Below are positions 35,211-43,627 of a DNA stretch of 64,000 nucleotides, one piece after another; the first letter of the stretch is position 1; every line of letters starts with the position of its first letter. A program made the translations under genes and the position numbers. The DNA is taken from assembly GCF_003019255.1 (NCBI RefSeq), contig NZ_CP027846.1:1984001-2048000 (forward strand), given 5' to 3'. The DNA comes from Staphylococcus kloosii. Its GTDB lineage: Bacteria; Bacillota; Bacilli; Staphylococcales; Staphylococcaceae. The notes beneath the pieces are model-generated. The model saw nothing but the letters and a program-made list of their open reading frames with translations. It was not told the DNA's origin and made no database searches.

Positions 35211-35360
35211 ATATAATATTAATAAATCTATGTGTTGTATATATAAATATATACTTTAGTAAAAAATAAGGTATATAATAGAAAAATTTATATTATAATT
35301 TTTCAGTTAATGTAAGTGAACACCAATATTTTTCATTTCTAAAGCTTTCTTTTTTATCAG

Positions 35361-35504
35361 TTATTTTACAAACAACACTTTATTAGGAGTAAATCCATCT
35401 TTCCTACGCCAACGTGCTTTTTCATTTCCACCTATTGATTCACAATAGTAACGGATAGCTATCTTTATGTTATATTGATTATTATCCTTTTTAAAATAGT
35501 CCAT
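35361..35504 (-). pseudogene. Hypothetical 47-residue fragment
   Basis: The frame MDYFKKDNNQYNIKIAIRYY... ends in GGNEKARWRRKDGFTPNKVLFVK. Composition looks protein-like and the frame stays open about ten codons upstream of the ATG, but no ribosome site is seen. It is probably the C-terminal remnant of a longer island or phage gene. Family not recognised. Confidence 0.35.
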
Positions 35505-35602
35505 GTCATTTTTTTTAATAAAGCCTATTCTAACAATAAAATATTAAAAAATTATTTTGCGTCTTTAGGTCTTAAGAAAATAACATGTCATACATATAGT
35601 GA

Positions 35603-35788
35603 ATTTTACCAGCTAACAATATATTAGCTTATTATATTTTAAAAAGATTATGTCATAAGAATATTAAAGTTACTTTGGAAGTCTATTACTATTTACTCGA
35701 AGAATCTTTTGTAGAAGAAGATAAAAAGGCAGAACAAGCAGTACAAATTTTATAGACTTGGCGTAATTTGGGCGTAGTAGAAGTTTAA
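35603..35788 (+). pseudogene. C-terminal relic of a phage-type tyrosine integrase
   Basis: The plus strand reads ILKRLCHKNIKVTLEVYYYL (within 35603-35700) and LEESFVEEDKKAEQAVQIL, then TAG, then TWRNLGVVEV and TAA. This matches the end of staphylococcal phage/island integrases, which have (S)KRLGHKNIxVTLxxYSHLLEE with the catalytic Tyr; here Gly became Cys and SH became YY. The TAG at 35753-35755 looks like a mutated CAG. Upstream the frame is closed by TAG TGA. It stops 88 bp from the 3' end of tRNA-Arg, the place expected for an integrase gene at its attachment site. Confidence 0.72.
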
Positions 35789-35817
35789 AAACGGTGTAAA
35801 ACGAAGAACATCGATAT

Positions 35818-35862
35818 AAAAAACCGTTAAATCAACGTATTACTTACGTCAACTTAACGGTA
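35818..35862 (-). terminator. tRNA-Arg terminator
   Basis: ACCGTTAAGTTGACGTA pairs with TACGTTGATTTAACGGT with one mismatch and a 5-nt loop, followed by TTTTTT on the minus strand. It lies 14 nt past the tRNA 3' end. Confidence 0.85.
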
Positions 35863-35875
35863 ATTAACTCATTAG

Positions 35876-35949
35876 CGTCCTGGGAGGGATTCGAACCCCC
35901 GACCGATGGCTTAGAAGGCCATTGCTCTATCCAGCTGAGCTACCAGGAC
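35876..35949 (-). tRNA. tRNA-Arg (anticodon TCT)
   Basis: 74 nt. The acceptor stem is GTCCTGG/CCAGGAC with discriminator G; D arm GCTCAGCTGGATAGAGC; anticodon arm ATGGC-CTTCTAA-GCCAT with TCT; T arm GGGGGTTCGAATCCC. CCA is not encoded. It reads AGA codons. It has its own promoter and terminator. Its 3' end faces the integrase relic, fitting use as an attachment site. Confidence 0.96.
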
Positions 35950-35973
35950 ATCACATTTTTGAACACAATAAAT

Positions 35974-36002
35974 ATTATATCTAAAGGAGTATTATAAAGC
36001 AA
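35974..36002 (-). promoter_or_regulatory. tRNA-Arg promoter
   Basis: Minus strand: TTGCTT (35997-36002), 17-bp spacer, TATAAT (35974-35979), about 25 bp before the tRNA. Confidence 0.82.
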
Positions 36003-36097
36003 TACTTTTAAGGGCAAAAATAAAGATGATTTTTCACTATTATAGATTATTTTCCACATTTAGAGCTTTTTGAATATTATTATATTAAAAATAATTT

Positions 36098-36137
36098 AAT
36101 AAAAGGTACATTAATAGCATAATCAATGCACCTTTTT
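36098..36137 (-). terminator. yfcE-type phosphodiesterase terminator
   Basis: AAAAGGTGCATTGAT and ATTAATGTACCTTTT form a 15-bp stem with wobble pairs and a 6-nt loop, then T-rich sequence, just after the murI-rdgB-phosphodiesterase unit. Confidence 0.75.
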
Positions 36138-36142
36138 CACTA

Positions 36143-36652
36143 TTAAATTTCGAATTTCACAGTCTCAATCACTTGATGATCACGGTTTCGGAAGTTAAGC
36201 GTAGCAGCAGTATTATCGTCATTTATAACTAATTCGGCATATGTTTCTTCTATATTACTTCTAGATTGTGAAATACTGCCTGGGTTTATCACATGAATAC
36301 CATCAATTAACTCATACTTCGCTACATGTGTATGACCATAAAAAGCAAATTGACAACCTTTACTTTTGGCGGTTGCGGCTAATCTTTCACGAGATTGATT
36401 GACTTGGAATAAGTGGCCATGTGTAACATACGCATTTATACCATTATCGCTAACTGTTAAATCATTAGGAAATTCTGGATAAAAGTCTGTGTTACCTTTT
36501 ACTCTTTGAAAGTAACTTAGTTCCGAATCATCATAAGTAAATTCTGAATCTCCTAAATGTAATGCTACATCTACGTCGTCATATTGATTAATAACATCAA
36601 ATAAAATACCTTTTTCTGTATGATTGTCACTTACAATTATCCATTTTGCCAT
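36143..36652 (-). CDS. YfcE/MJ0936-family metallophosphodiesterase
   Basis: Calcineurin-like phosphodiesterase, 169 residues. Metal ligands are visible in IIVSDNHTEKG (Asp9, His11), LHLGDSEFT (Asp about 34), VKGNTDFYPE (Asn about 54), THGHL (His about 78) and YGHTHVA (about 104-108). Its ATG overlaps the rdgB stop by one base. Usual neighbour of rdgB in Firmicutes (B. subtilis YsnB). Natural substrate unknown. Confidence 0.9.
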   Translation of the reverse strand: MAKWIIVSDNHTEKGILFDVINQYDDVDVALHLGDSEFTYDDSELSYFQRVKGNTDFYPEFPNDLTVSDNGINAYVTHGHLFQVNQSRERLAATAKSKGCQFAFYGHTHVAKYELIDGIHVINPGSISQSRSNIEETYAELVINDDNTAATLNFRNRDHQVIETVKFEI

Positions 36653-37233
36653 TAATTTTCACCTTCTAAATAACTTTGTAATTGAGCGATGGCTTTCTTT
36701 CTATGGCTGATTTCATTTTTATCTTCTGCTGGCATTTGCGCTAAAGTTTTATTTTTTTCTGTTACATAAAATATAGGATCGTAACCAAAACCTTCTTCAC
36801 CTATTTTATTAAGTGTGATTTCACCAGTTAGTTCTCCTCTAAATTGTTTAGTTTCTCCTTCAGCAGTCGTCATACTAATAACACAGACGAAACGTGCTTC
36901 GCGATTAGTATCATTGCCTAATTTATCTAATACTTTTTCAATATTAGCATCGTCGTCTTTCTCACTACCTGCATATCTTGCAGAGTATACGCCGGGTTCT
37001 CCATTTAATGCCGTAACTTCTAAACCACTATCATCTGCTATAACAGTTTTATTTACAGCTTGCGCGCCAGCTTCAGATTTAAGCTTGGCATTTTCTTCAA
37101 AAGTCGTACCTGTTTCTTCAACATCAAAATCTTCAACTAAATCACTGATTGGTATTATATTGAAGTTTGGAAAAATAACTTTAAAGTCATTAAGTTTACC
37201 TTTATTATTAGATGCTATGACTATATCTTTCAT
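36652..37233 (-). CDS. rdgB: XTP/dITP pyrophosphatase
   Basis: House-cleaning enzyme that removes non-canonical purine nucleoside triphosphates (ITP, XTP, dITP). 193 residues of the Ham1 family: N-terminal ASNNKGKLNDF (7-17), VIADDSGLEV (about 66-75), GYDPIFYV near 149 and SHRKKA near 177. The start overlaps the end of murI by 26 bp. Confidence 0.95.
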   Translation of the reverse strand: MKDIVIASNNKGKLNDFKVIFPNFNIIPISDLVEDFDVEETGTTFEENAKLKSEAGAQAVNKTVIADDSGLEVTALNGEPGVYSARYAGSEKDDDANIEKVLDKLGNDTNREARFVCVISMTTAEGETKQFRGELTGEITLNKIGEEGFGYDPIFYVTEKNKTLAQMPAEDKNEISHRKKAIAQLQSYLEGEN

Positions 37234-38041
37234 TTGTAACCTGCTCCTCTACATTAACTTTTTCAACTTCTACAGTCATATTTAACCACTCTTTAATAAT
37301 TCTTTCGATGTGTTCAGTATCTCCTGTAGCAAAAAATTTATGTTCCGGATTTTTCTTGTAGCCAGCGTGTTCGTTACTGAATGTTAGTAATGCACTTACT
37401 TCTCTGGCAGTTTCTAATCCTGATGATATAACAGTCTTCGTACCATCAAAATAGTCATAAATATATTTATATAGTAACGGATAATGCGTACAACCTAAAA
37501 TGACAGTGTCAGCTTTACTGTTACGCCATTGCTTTAAAGTCTGGTGAATGACGATGCTTGTAATGGTTGGATCTTTATAGCGCATTTGCTCTACTAATGG
37601 TACAAAACCAGGACATGCAATACCTGTCACTTCTACATTAGGATTAATATTTTTTATATGATGACGATACGCTTCAGACTTAACTGTACCTTCTGTTCCT
37701 AAAATTAAAACATTTTGGTTTTGTGTCGTCATTATCGCGGTTCTTGCGCCCGGTTCAATAACTCCAATTACTGGTATCGTTAACCTTTCTTGTAGTGCTT
37801 CTAAAGCAACCGCAGTAGCAGTATTACATGCGATGACTAACATTTTAATATCGTATTGCATAAGTTTCTCTACAAGTTGTATTGTAAACTGTTTAACCTC
37901 TTCGCCAGATCTTGGACCATACGGACATCTTTTAATATCACCTAAATAATAAATTGTTTCGTTAGGCAATTGTCGTATGATTTCGCTAGCAACGGTTAAA
38001 CCACCTACTCCAGAATCTATAACTCCAATTGGTTTATCCAT
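37208..38041 (-). CDS. murI: Glutamate racemase
   Basis: Makes D-glutamate for peptidoglycan. 277 residues from MDKPIGVIDSGVGGLTV. Catalytic Cys in VIACNTATA (about 72) and in LGCTHYPLL (about 183) form the two-base pair. AAGG lies before the chosen ATG 38039-38041; a six-codon upstream extension is not better supported. First gene of the murI-rdgB-phosphodiesterase operon. Confidence 0.95.
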   Translation of the reverse strand: MDKPIGVIDSGVGGLTVASEIIRQLPNETIYYLGDIKRCPYGPRSGEEVKQFTIQLVEKLMQYDIKMLVIACNTATAVALEALQERLTIPVIGVIEPGARTAIMTTQNQNVLILGTEGTVKSEAYRHHIKNINPNVEVTGIACPGFVPLVEQMRYKDPTITSIVIHQTLKQWRNSKADTVILGCTHYPLLYKYIYDYFDGTKTVISSGLETAREVSALLTFSNEHAGYKKNPEHKFFATGDTEHIERIIKEWLNMTVEVEKVNVEEQVTNERYSHSI

Positions 38042-38135
38042 AAATGCCTTCATCCTCATAATGTTAATAATTTTTATTGTAGCACAGAAGCTTTAGTATA
38101 TTCACTTATCAAACTTAAAAATTGAACGAATAACG

Positions 38136-38173
38136 CAAAAAACCAACATTTGTAATAGCTACAAATGTTGGTT
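38136..38173 (-). terminator. sdhCAB terminator
   Basis: AACCAACATTTGTA and TACAAATGTTGGTT form a perfect 14-bp stem with a 5-nt loop, followed by a T-run, 10 nt after sdhB. Confidence 0.9.
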
Positions 38174-38182
38174 AAATAGTTA

Positions 38183-39004
38183 TTAATAAACTTGATGATC
38201 TGAACCAAAGAATGATTTAAACATATGGAATGATGTTTCTCTGTTTAATGCCGCAATTGAAGTAGTCAACGGAATACCTTTTGGACAAGCATTGACACAG
38301 TTTTGAGAATTACCACATGCTTGTAATCCTCCACCACCCATTAAAGCTTCTAATCTTTCATCTTTTGTCATTGAACCGGTTGGATGTAAGTTGAATAATC
38401 TAACTTGAGAAATTGCTTGCGCACCAACGAAGTCATTATTTTGAGTAACGTTAGGACAAACTTCTAAACATACACCACAAGTCATACATTTTGAAAGTTC
38501 ATAGGCAGTTTGACGTTTTTTCTCAGGCATACGTGGACCAGGACCTAAGTCATAAGTACCATCGATTGGAACCCATGCTTTCATACGTTTTAAGTTATCG
38601 AACATTCTAGAACGATCCACTTGTAAGTCACGAATAACTGGGAAAGTACTCATTGGTTCTAAACGAATAGGTTGTTCTAAGTGATCAACAATCGCTGAAC
38701 ATGATTGTCTTGCTTTACCGTTGATAACCATTGAACAAGCACCACATACTTCTTCAAGACAGTTCATATCCCAAGTTACAGGTGTTGTTTTTTCACCTTT
38801 ACTATTTACAGGATTTCTTCTGATTTCCATTAAACATGCAATAACGTTTAAGTTTTCACGATAAGGAATTTCGAATTCTTCCATGTATGGTTTAGAATTA
38901 TCATCATCTTGACGTTTGATAATTAATTTAATCGTTTTTTGCTTATTGCTTTGTTCTGCATTTTGAACATCTTGTACGTCGTTTGCTTCTTTAGTTTCTG
39001 CCAT
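38183..39004 (-). CDS. sdhB: Succinate dehydrogenase iron-sulfur subunit
   Basis: Electron-transfer subunit of respiratory complex II. 273 residues. The 2Fe-2S ligands lie in CLEEVCGACSMVINGKARQSC (within 85-107), and the 4Fe-4S and 3Fe-4S ligands in CMTCGVCLEVCP (about 174-185) and CGNSQNCVNACPKG (about 232-245). The N-terminal 30 residues are polar and variable. Two bases after the sdhA stop. Confidence 0.97.
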   Translation of the reverse strand: MAETKEANDVQDVQNAEQSNKQKTIKLIIKRQDDDNSKPYMEEFEIPYRENLNVIACLMEIRRNPVNSKGEKTTPVTWDMNCLEEVCGACSMVINGKARQSCSAIVDHLEQPIRLEPMSTFPVIRDLQVDRSRMFDNLKRMKAWVPIDGTYDLGPGPRMPEKKRQTAYELSKCMTCGVCLEVCPNVTQNNDFVGAQAISQVRLFNLHPTGSMTKDERLEALMGGGGLQACGNSQNCVNACPKGIPLTTSIAALNRETSFHMFKSFFGSDHQVY

Positions 39005-39006
39005 GA

Positions 39007-40770
39007 TTATTTACCTCCTTTAGATTTAGACGTATAGTCACGTTTACGAGGTGCAATTAAACTGATATCTACGTCTTCATATGTGAATTTAGGAGCTTGG
39101 CCTTTACCTTGGAACTCAGCTAAAGTTGTTTTTAACCATTCTTCGTCATTTCTATCTGGGAACTCAGGTTTGTAGTGCGCACCTCGAGATTCGTTACGGT
39201 TATATGCACCAATAGTAATAACTCTTGCTAGTTCTAACATGTTCCATAATTGGCGAGTAAAGAACACTGCTTGGTTACTCCAAGTTTGTGTATCTTCAAT
39301 ATCAATATTATTGTAACGTTCCATCAATTCTTGAATTTTCTTGTCTGTTTCTAATAATTTATCATTTTCACGTACAACAGTTACATTAGCAGTCATAACT
39401 TCGCCAAGTTCTCTATGAAGTTTATAGGCATTTTCGTCGCCTTTCATTTGAAGTAACTTGTCGAATTTCTCTTGCTCTTCACGTACTCTACGTTCAAAGA
39501 TGTCATCACCTAGGTCTTCATAAGAAGTTTCGATGTTTTCGATATATTTAATAGCGTTAGGTCCGGCAACAGTACCACCGTAAATCGCAGATAATAATGA
39601 GTTCGCACCTAAACGGTTACCACCGTGTTGAGAGAAGTCACATTCACCAGCTGCAAATAGACCTTTAATGTTAGTCATTTGGTCGTAGTCTACGTATAAA
39701 CCACCCATAGAATAATGGACAGCAGGGAAAATCTTCATAGGTACTTTTTTAGGATCGTCACCAGTGAATTTTTCGTAAATTTCGATGATACCACCAAGTT
39801 TAACGTCTAATTCATGTGGATCTTTGTGTGAAAGGTCTAAGTAAACCATGTTTTCACCATTAATACCTAATTTTTGGTTAACACAAACATCGAAGATTTC
39901 ACGAGTTGCAACATCACGAGGTACTAAGTTACCATAGTCAGGATATTTTTCTTCTAAGAAATACCAAGGTTTCCCGTCTTTATAAGTCCAAATACGGCCA
40001 CCTTCACCACGAGCTGATTCACTCATTAATCTTAATTTGTCGTCACCAGGAATCGCTGTTGGATGAATTTGGATAAACTCACCATTCGCATATAATGCAC
40101 CATTTTGATATGCAATAGATGCCGCTGACCCTGTGTTAATCATAGAGTTTGTTGTTTTACCAAAGATGATACCAGGTCCACCAGTAGCCATAATTACTGC
40201 ATCAGCACCAAATGACTTAATTTCAGAAGTAGTTAAGTTTTGTGCGACGATACCTCTTGCCATATTATCATCATCTTTAACTATGCCTAAAAATTCCCAG
40301 CCTTCAAATTTGTTTACAAGACCATCAACTTCATGACTACGAACTTGTTCATCTAATGCGTATAGTAATTGTTGCCCTGTAGTCGCACCTGCATAAGCTG
40401 TTCTGTGGTGTAATGTACCACCGAAACGTCTAAAGTCTAATAGACCTTCGTTAGTTCTGTTGAACATAACGCCCATACGGTCTAATAAGTGAATAATTTG
40501 CGGCGCTGCATCTGTCATTGCTTTTACTGGTGGTTGGTTTGCTAAGAAGTCCCCACCATATATTGTGTCATCAAGGTGAACTGCTGGAGAATCTCCTTCA
40601 CCTTTTGTATTTACCGCTCCATTTATACCGCCTTGGGCACAAACAGAGTGTGAACGTTTAACAGGCACGATTGAGAACAAGTCTACATATGCACCTTGTT
40701 CTGCTGCTTTAATTGTTGCCATCAGACCGGCAAGTCCTCCACCGACAACAATAACTTTCTTCTCTGCCAT
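39007..40770 (-). CDS. sdhA: Succinate dehydrogenase flavoprotein subunit
   Basis: Oxidises succinate to fumarate with covalently bound FAD. 587 residues. FAD dinucleotide fold VVGGGLAGLMATIKAAEQG (5-23), HSVCAQGGINGA (about 41-52) region, FRRFGGTLHHRTAYAG, active-site HPTAIPG and SESARGEGGR, C-terminal RGAHYKPEFP. Middle gene of sdhCAB. Confidence 0.97.
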   Translation of the reverse strand: MAEKKVIVVGGGLAGLMATIKAAEQGAYVDLFSIVPVKRSHSVCAQGGINGAVNTKGEGDSPAVHLDDTIYGGDFLANQPPVKAMTDAAPQIIHLLDRMGVMFNRTNEGLLDFRRFGGTLHHRTAYAGATTGQQLLYALDEQVRSHEVDGLVNKFEGWEFLGIVKDDDNMARGIVAQNLTTSEIKSFGADAVIMATGGPGIIFGKTTNSMINTGSAASIAYQNGALYANGEFIQIHPTAIPGDDKLRLMSESARGEGGRIWTYKDGKPWYFLEEKYPDYGNLVPRDVATREIFDVCVNQKLGINGENMVYLDLSHKDPHELDVKLGGIIEIYEKFTGDDPKKVPMKIFPAVHYSMGGLYVDYDQMTNIKGLFAAGECDFSQHGGNRLGANSLLSAIYGGTVAGPNAIKYIENIETSYEDLGDDIFERRVREEQEKFDKLLQMKGDENAYKLHRELGEVMTANVTVVRENDKLLETDKKIQELMERYNNIDIEDTQTWSNQAVFFTRQLWNMLELARVITIGAYNRNESRGAHYKPEFPDRNDEEWLKTTLAEFQGKGQAPKFTYEDVDISLIAPRKRDYTSKSKGGK

Positions 40771-40818
40771 ACTATGTCACTCCCCTAAAATGTATCTAAA
40801 GACTAATTTAATTTAATA

Positions 40819-41430
40819 TTATAAGAACGCTAAGATTGCACTAACACCGATGTAACTAACTACTAAGAACACGATTAATGATACCCAAGTGAATACTTGT
40901 TGTGATTTCTTAGATTGTAAGGCACCCCATGTAACTAAGAATGACCATAATCCGTTAGCAAAGTGGAATGTCACTGATAATGTACAGATTATGTAAAAGA
41001 TTAACCACCATGGATTTGAAACTATGTCATGAACTAAATCAAAGTTCACTGGATGACCCATAGCTACTTGGATACGTGTTTGCCATAAGTGAATACCAAC
41101 GAATACGAAAGTAATTACACCTGTAACTCTTTGTAGTAAAAACATCCAGTTTCTAAACTGTGAATAATGTCCTACGTTTTCTTTTGCTGTAAAAGCAATG
41201 AAAACACCATAAACACCGTGATAGAAAATAGGAATGTAAATAAATAAAAATTCCAAAACAATTAAAAATGGTAAAGATTCCATGAATCCCGCTGCTTTAT
41301 CAAAAGCAGAAGCACCTTTAGTTGCTTGATGGTTTACAAGTAAATGTACAAGTAAAAAGCCACCAATTGGAATTACGCCTAGTAATGAGTGTAAGCGTCT
41401 TAAATAGAATTGATTTTTCGTGTAAGCCAA
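40819..41430 (-). CDS. sdhC: Succinate dehydrogenase cytochrome b558 subunit
   Basis: Membrane anchor of complex II binding two b haems and menaquinone. 203 residues with five hydrophobic helices and conserved His (HSLLGVIPIG, HLLVNHQ, HGVYG, HLWQTR, FHFANGLWS). The start is TTG (41428-41430): AGGGGGGA lies 8 nt before it, and the protein from LAYTKNQFYLRRLHSLLG matches the family N-terminus. A longer frame upstream would add an implausible 47-residue extension. Confidence 0.93.
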   Translation of the reverse strand: MAYTKNQFYLRRLHSLLGVIPIGGFLLVHLLVNHQATKGASAFDKAAGFMESLPFLIVLEFLFIYIPIFYHGVYGVFIAFTAKENVGHYSQFRNWMFLLQRVTGVITFVFVGIHLWQTRIQVAMGHPVNFDLVHDIVSNPWWLIFYIICTLSVTFHFANGLWSFLVTWGALQSKKSQQVFTWVSLIVFLVVSYIGVSAILAFL

Positions 41431-41606
41431 AAGGAAGTCCCCCCTGAGAAACAAATAATTTATTTGATTTCTTTTTTCAGCAATTACGAACGTTAACCAA
41501 ATAAAAATTATTAAGAACAAAAACATGAAACTTACATGAAAACTTGTGTCTTTGTAAGTTCGACGTTTCAATTGTTAATAATTTAAATATCACACTATAT
41601 AAATTG

Positions 41607-41636
41607 ATTCTAAAATTAAGTGATAATACTTCTCAA
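41607..41636 (-). promoter_or_regulatory. Likely sdhCAB promoter
   Basis: Minus strand: TTGAGA (41631-41636), 18-bp spacer, TAGAAT (41607-41612). A cre-like site lies immediately upstream. The long leader (about 170 nt) to sdhC holds no reading frame. Confidence 0.5.
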
Positions 41637-41638
41637 TT

Positions 41639-41652
41639 AGAAAACGCTTCCA
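41639..41652 (-). promoter_or_regulatory. cre-like CcpA site upstream of sdhCAB
   Basis: Minus strand TGGAAGCGTTTTCT fits the catabolite-response element TGNAANCGNWNNCA except at the last base. Position just ahead of the promoter and the known carbon-catabolite control of TCA-cycle genes support the call. Confidence 0.65.
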
Positions 41653-41712
41653 TAATTTAGAAAAAAAAGAAATCTCTTTGCCTATTATTGTAACACTAAA
41701 TAAAGTAAATTT

Positions 41713-41737
41713 GGGCATGAGAATGATTCTCACACCC
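41713..41737. repeat. Inverted repeat after uvrC, terminator-like and Fur-box-like
   Basis: GGG-CA-TGAGAATGATTCTCA-CA-CCC is a near-perfect palindrome 16 nt after uvrC. On the plus strand a T-run follows (CTTTTTTT), on the minus strand only AAATTTAC. The core TGAGAATGATTCTCA also fits a 7-1-7 Fur box (TGATAATNATTATCA) at 13 of 15 positions. It could be a terminator hairpin, a Fur site, or both. Confidence 0.5.
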
Positions 41738-41752
41738 ACTTTTTTTGATTTA

Positions 41753-43534
41753 CTAATTATTAAGTGCATCATAAAGGTTTTTAGCAACATTTTTTGGTAA
41801 GCCTGCTTTTGTAAATTCTTCAACAGATGCCTCTTTCATTTTTTTAATCGATCCGAAAGTTCTTAATAATTTCGTTTTTCTTTTTGAACCAATGCCATCT
41901 ACTGTATCGAGAACTGATTGCAGTCCTGTTTTTTGTCTCGTTTGACGATGGAAAGTAATCGCAAATCTATGCACTTCATCTTGAATACGATGTAACAGAT
42001 AAAATGCTTGGCTATTTTTCTTCAATGGTACGACTTCTGCACTTGCCCCATAAAGTAAATCAGAAGTTTGGTGTTTGTCATTTTTCTTCAATCCTGCCAC
42101 AGGAATATCTAAACCAAGTTCATTTTCTAAAACATCTATTACTCCACTCATGTGTCCTTTACCGCCATCAACAATAATAAGGTCAGGTAAAGGTGTACCT
42201 TCATTTAGTACACGCGTATATCTTCTTCTAACGACTTCGCGCATGGACTTATAATCATCAGGACCTTCCACGCTTTTTATTTTGTATTTTCGGTATCCTT
42301 TTTTATTAGGCTTACCGTCAACAAATGACACCATAGCAGAAACTGGATCTACACCTTGAATATTTGAATTATCAAAAGCCTCGATTCGAATTGGTGTTTG
42401 AATACCCATTCTATCGCCTAATTCTTCTATCGCTTTAACAGTACGAGATTCATCTTTTGCAATAAGTTCGAATTTATTATCTAACGTAATTTCTGCATTA
42501 TGATTAGCTAAATCTACCATTTCTTTTTTCTTACCTTTTTGTGGTTGCACAATTTTCGTATCAACAACCGAGTTAATCACATCTTTATTTAAATTTTTAG
42601 GGACATGAACTTCTTTAGGTAAAATGTGTTGATTTAATTCATAAAATTGTCCGATAAACGTATAAAATTCTTCTTCTTCTGTTTGTTGTAATGGAATAAT
42701 CGTAGCGTCACGTTTTATCATATTTCCTTGTCGTACGAAAAAGACTTGGATACACATCCAACCTTTAGATACGCTGTAGCCAAATACGTCTCTAACAGTA
42801 TAGTCTTTTGAAATAATCTTTTGCTTCTTCGTTAAGTTGTTTATATGTTCAATTAAGTCTCTATATTCTTTTGCACGTTCAAAGTCTAATTCTTCACTTG
42901 CTTTTTGCATACGTTCTTCTAAATTACGTAAGATTGTTTTGTCTTCACCATTAAGGAAATCGGATATTTCTCGTGTCATCTCAGCGTATTTACTTTGATC
43001 AACTGGATAGACACACGGTCCCATGCATTGCCCTATATGATAATACAGACATAATTTATCGGGCATTTTATCACATTTTCTAAACGGATAAATACGGTCT
43101 AGTAATTTCTTTGTTTCTTGTGCTGAATAAGCATTAGGATAAGGACCGAAATATTTTCCAGTTCCTTTTTTTACAGTACGAGTAACGATTAATTTTGGAT
43201 GTTTTTCTTTAGTTATTTTGATGAATGGATAGCTTTTATCATCTTTCAATAAAATATTATAACGTGGCTGATATTGTTTGATTAAGTTTAACTCTAATAA
43301 CAATGATTCGGTTTCACTAGAAGTTACGATATATTCAAAATTTCTAATTTCACTAACAAGTCGTGTTGTTTTTGCGTCATGTGCTCCTGTAAAATAAGAA
43401 CGTAATCTATTTCTTAATTTTTTTGCTTTTCCCACGTAAATAACTTGGTTATTTCTATCTTTCATTAAATAACAACCCGGTTCCATCGGTACAACTGTTA
43501 ATTTTTGCTTTATTTGCTCTTGATAAGTTTCCAT
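41753..43534 (-). CDS. uvrC: Excinuclease ABC subunit C
   Basis: Makes the two incisions of nucleotide excision repair. 593 residues: N-terminal GIY-YIG nuclease (VPMEPGCYLMKDRNNQVIYVGKAKKLRNR, within 15-44), Cys-rich patch (CDKMPDKLCLYYHIGQCMGPC), UVR motif (about 200-235), RNase H-like C-nuclease with IEAFDNSNIQG (about 385-395) and LIIVDGGKGHM, and a C-terminal helix-hairpin-helix pair (VDGIGSKRKTKLLRTFGSI). Confidence 0.97.
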   Translation of the reverse strand: METYQEQIKQKLTVVPMEPGCYLMKDRNNQVIYVGKAKKLRNRLRSYFTGAHDAKTTRLVSEIRNFEYIVTSSETESLLLELNLIKQYQPRYNILLKDDKSYPFIKITKEKHPKLIVTRTVKKGTGKYFGPYPNAYSAQETKKLLDRIYPFRKCDKMPDKLCLYYHIGQCMGPCVYPVDQSKYAEMTREISDFLNGEDKTILRNLEERMQKASEELDFERAKEYRDLIEHINNLTKKQKIISKDYTVRDVFGYSVSKGWMCIQVFFVRQGNMIKRDATIIPLQQTEEEEFYTFIGQFYELNQHILPKEVHVPKNLNKDVINSVVDTKIVQPQKGKKKEMVDLANHNAEITLDNKFELIAKDESRTVKAIEELGDRMGIQTPIRIEAFDNSNIQGVDPVSAMVSFVDGKPNKKGYRKYKIKSVEGPDDYKSMREVVRRRYTRVLNEGTPLPDLIIVDGGKGHMSGVIDVLENELGLDIPVAGLKKNDKHQTSDLLYGASAEVVPLKKNSQAFYLLHRIQDEVHRFAITFHRQTRQKTGLQSVLDTVDGIGSKRKTKLLRTFGSIKKMKEASVEEFTKAGLPKNVAKNLYDALNN

Positions 43535-43627
43535 GATTTACCTCCCTTCTTTTACACTAGTCAGTTCATTGTAATGATATATTTCATGAATATACGTATT
43601 ATAAAACATTATTCAACGTTTATTACA

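Noticed and set aside
35060..35269. 69-codon plus-strand frame over the IS200 edge
   Set aside because: No ribosome site, starts within the IS hairpin, and overlaps a strong minus-strand terminator.
30870..35875. PSM-beta or other short amphipathic toxin genes, as in the S. aureus locus
   Set aside because: I looked through the intergenic stretches and saw no 40-45-residue frame with a ribosome site and the GLLGKLFG-type ending.
29900..35950. Second attachment site repeating the tRNA-Arg 3' end
   Set aside because: No other copy of the sequence around GGATTCGAACCC was seen in the accessory stretch.
41431..41571. Long 250-residue form of SdhC
   Set aside because: The extra 47 residues lie upstream of a strong ribosome site and do not match the family N-terminus.
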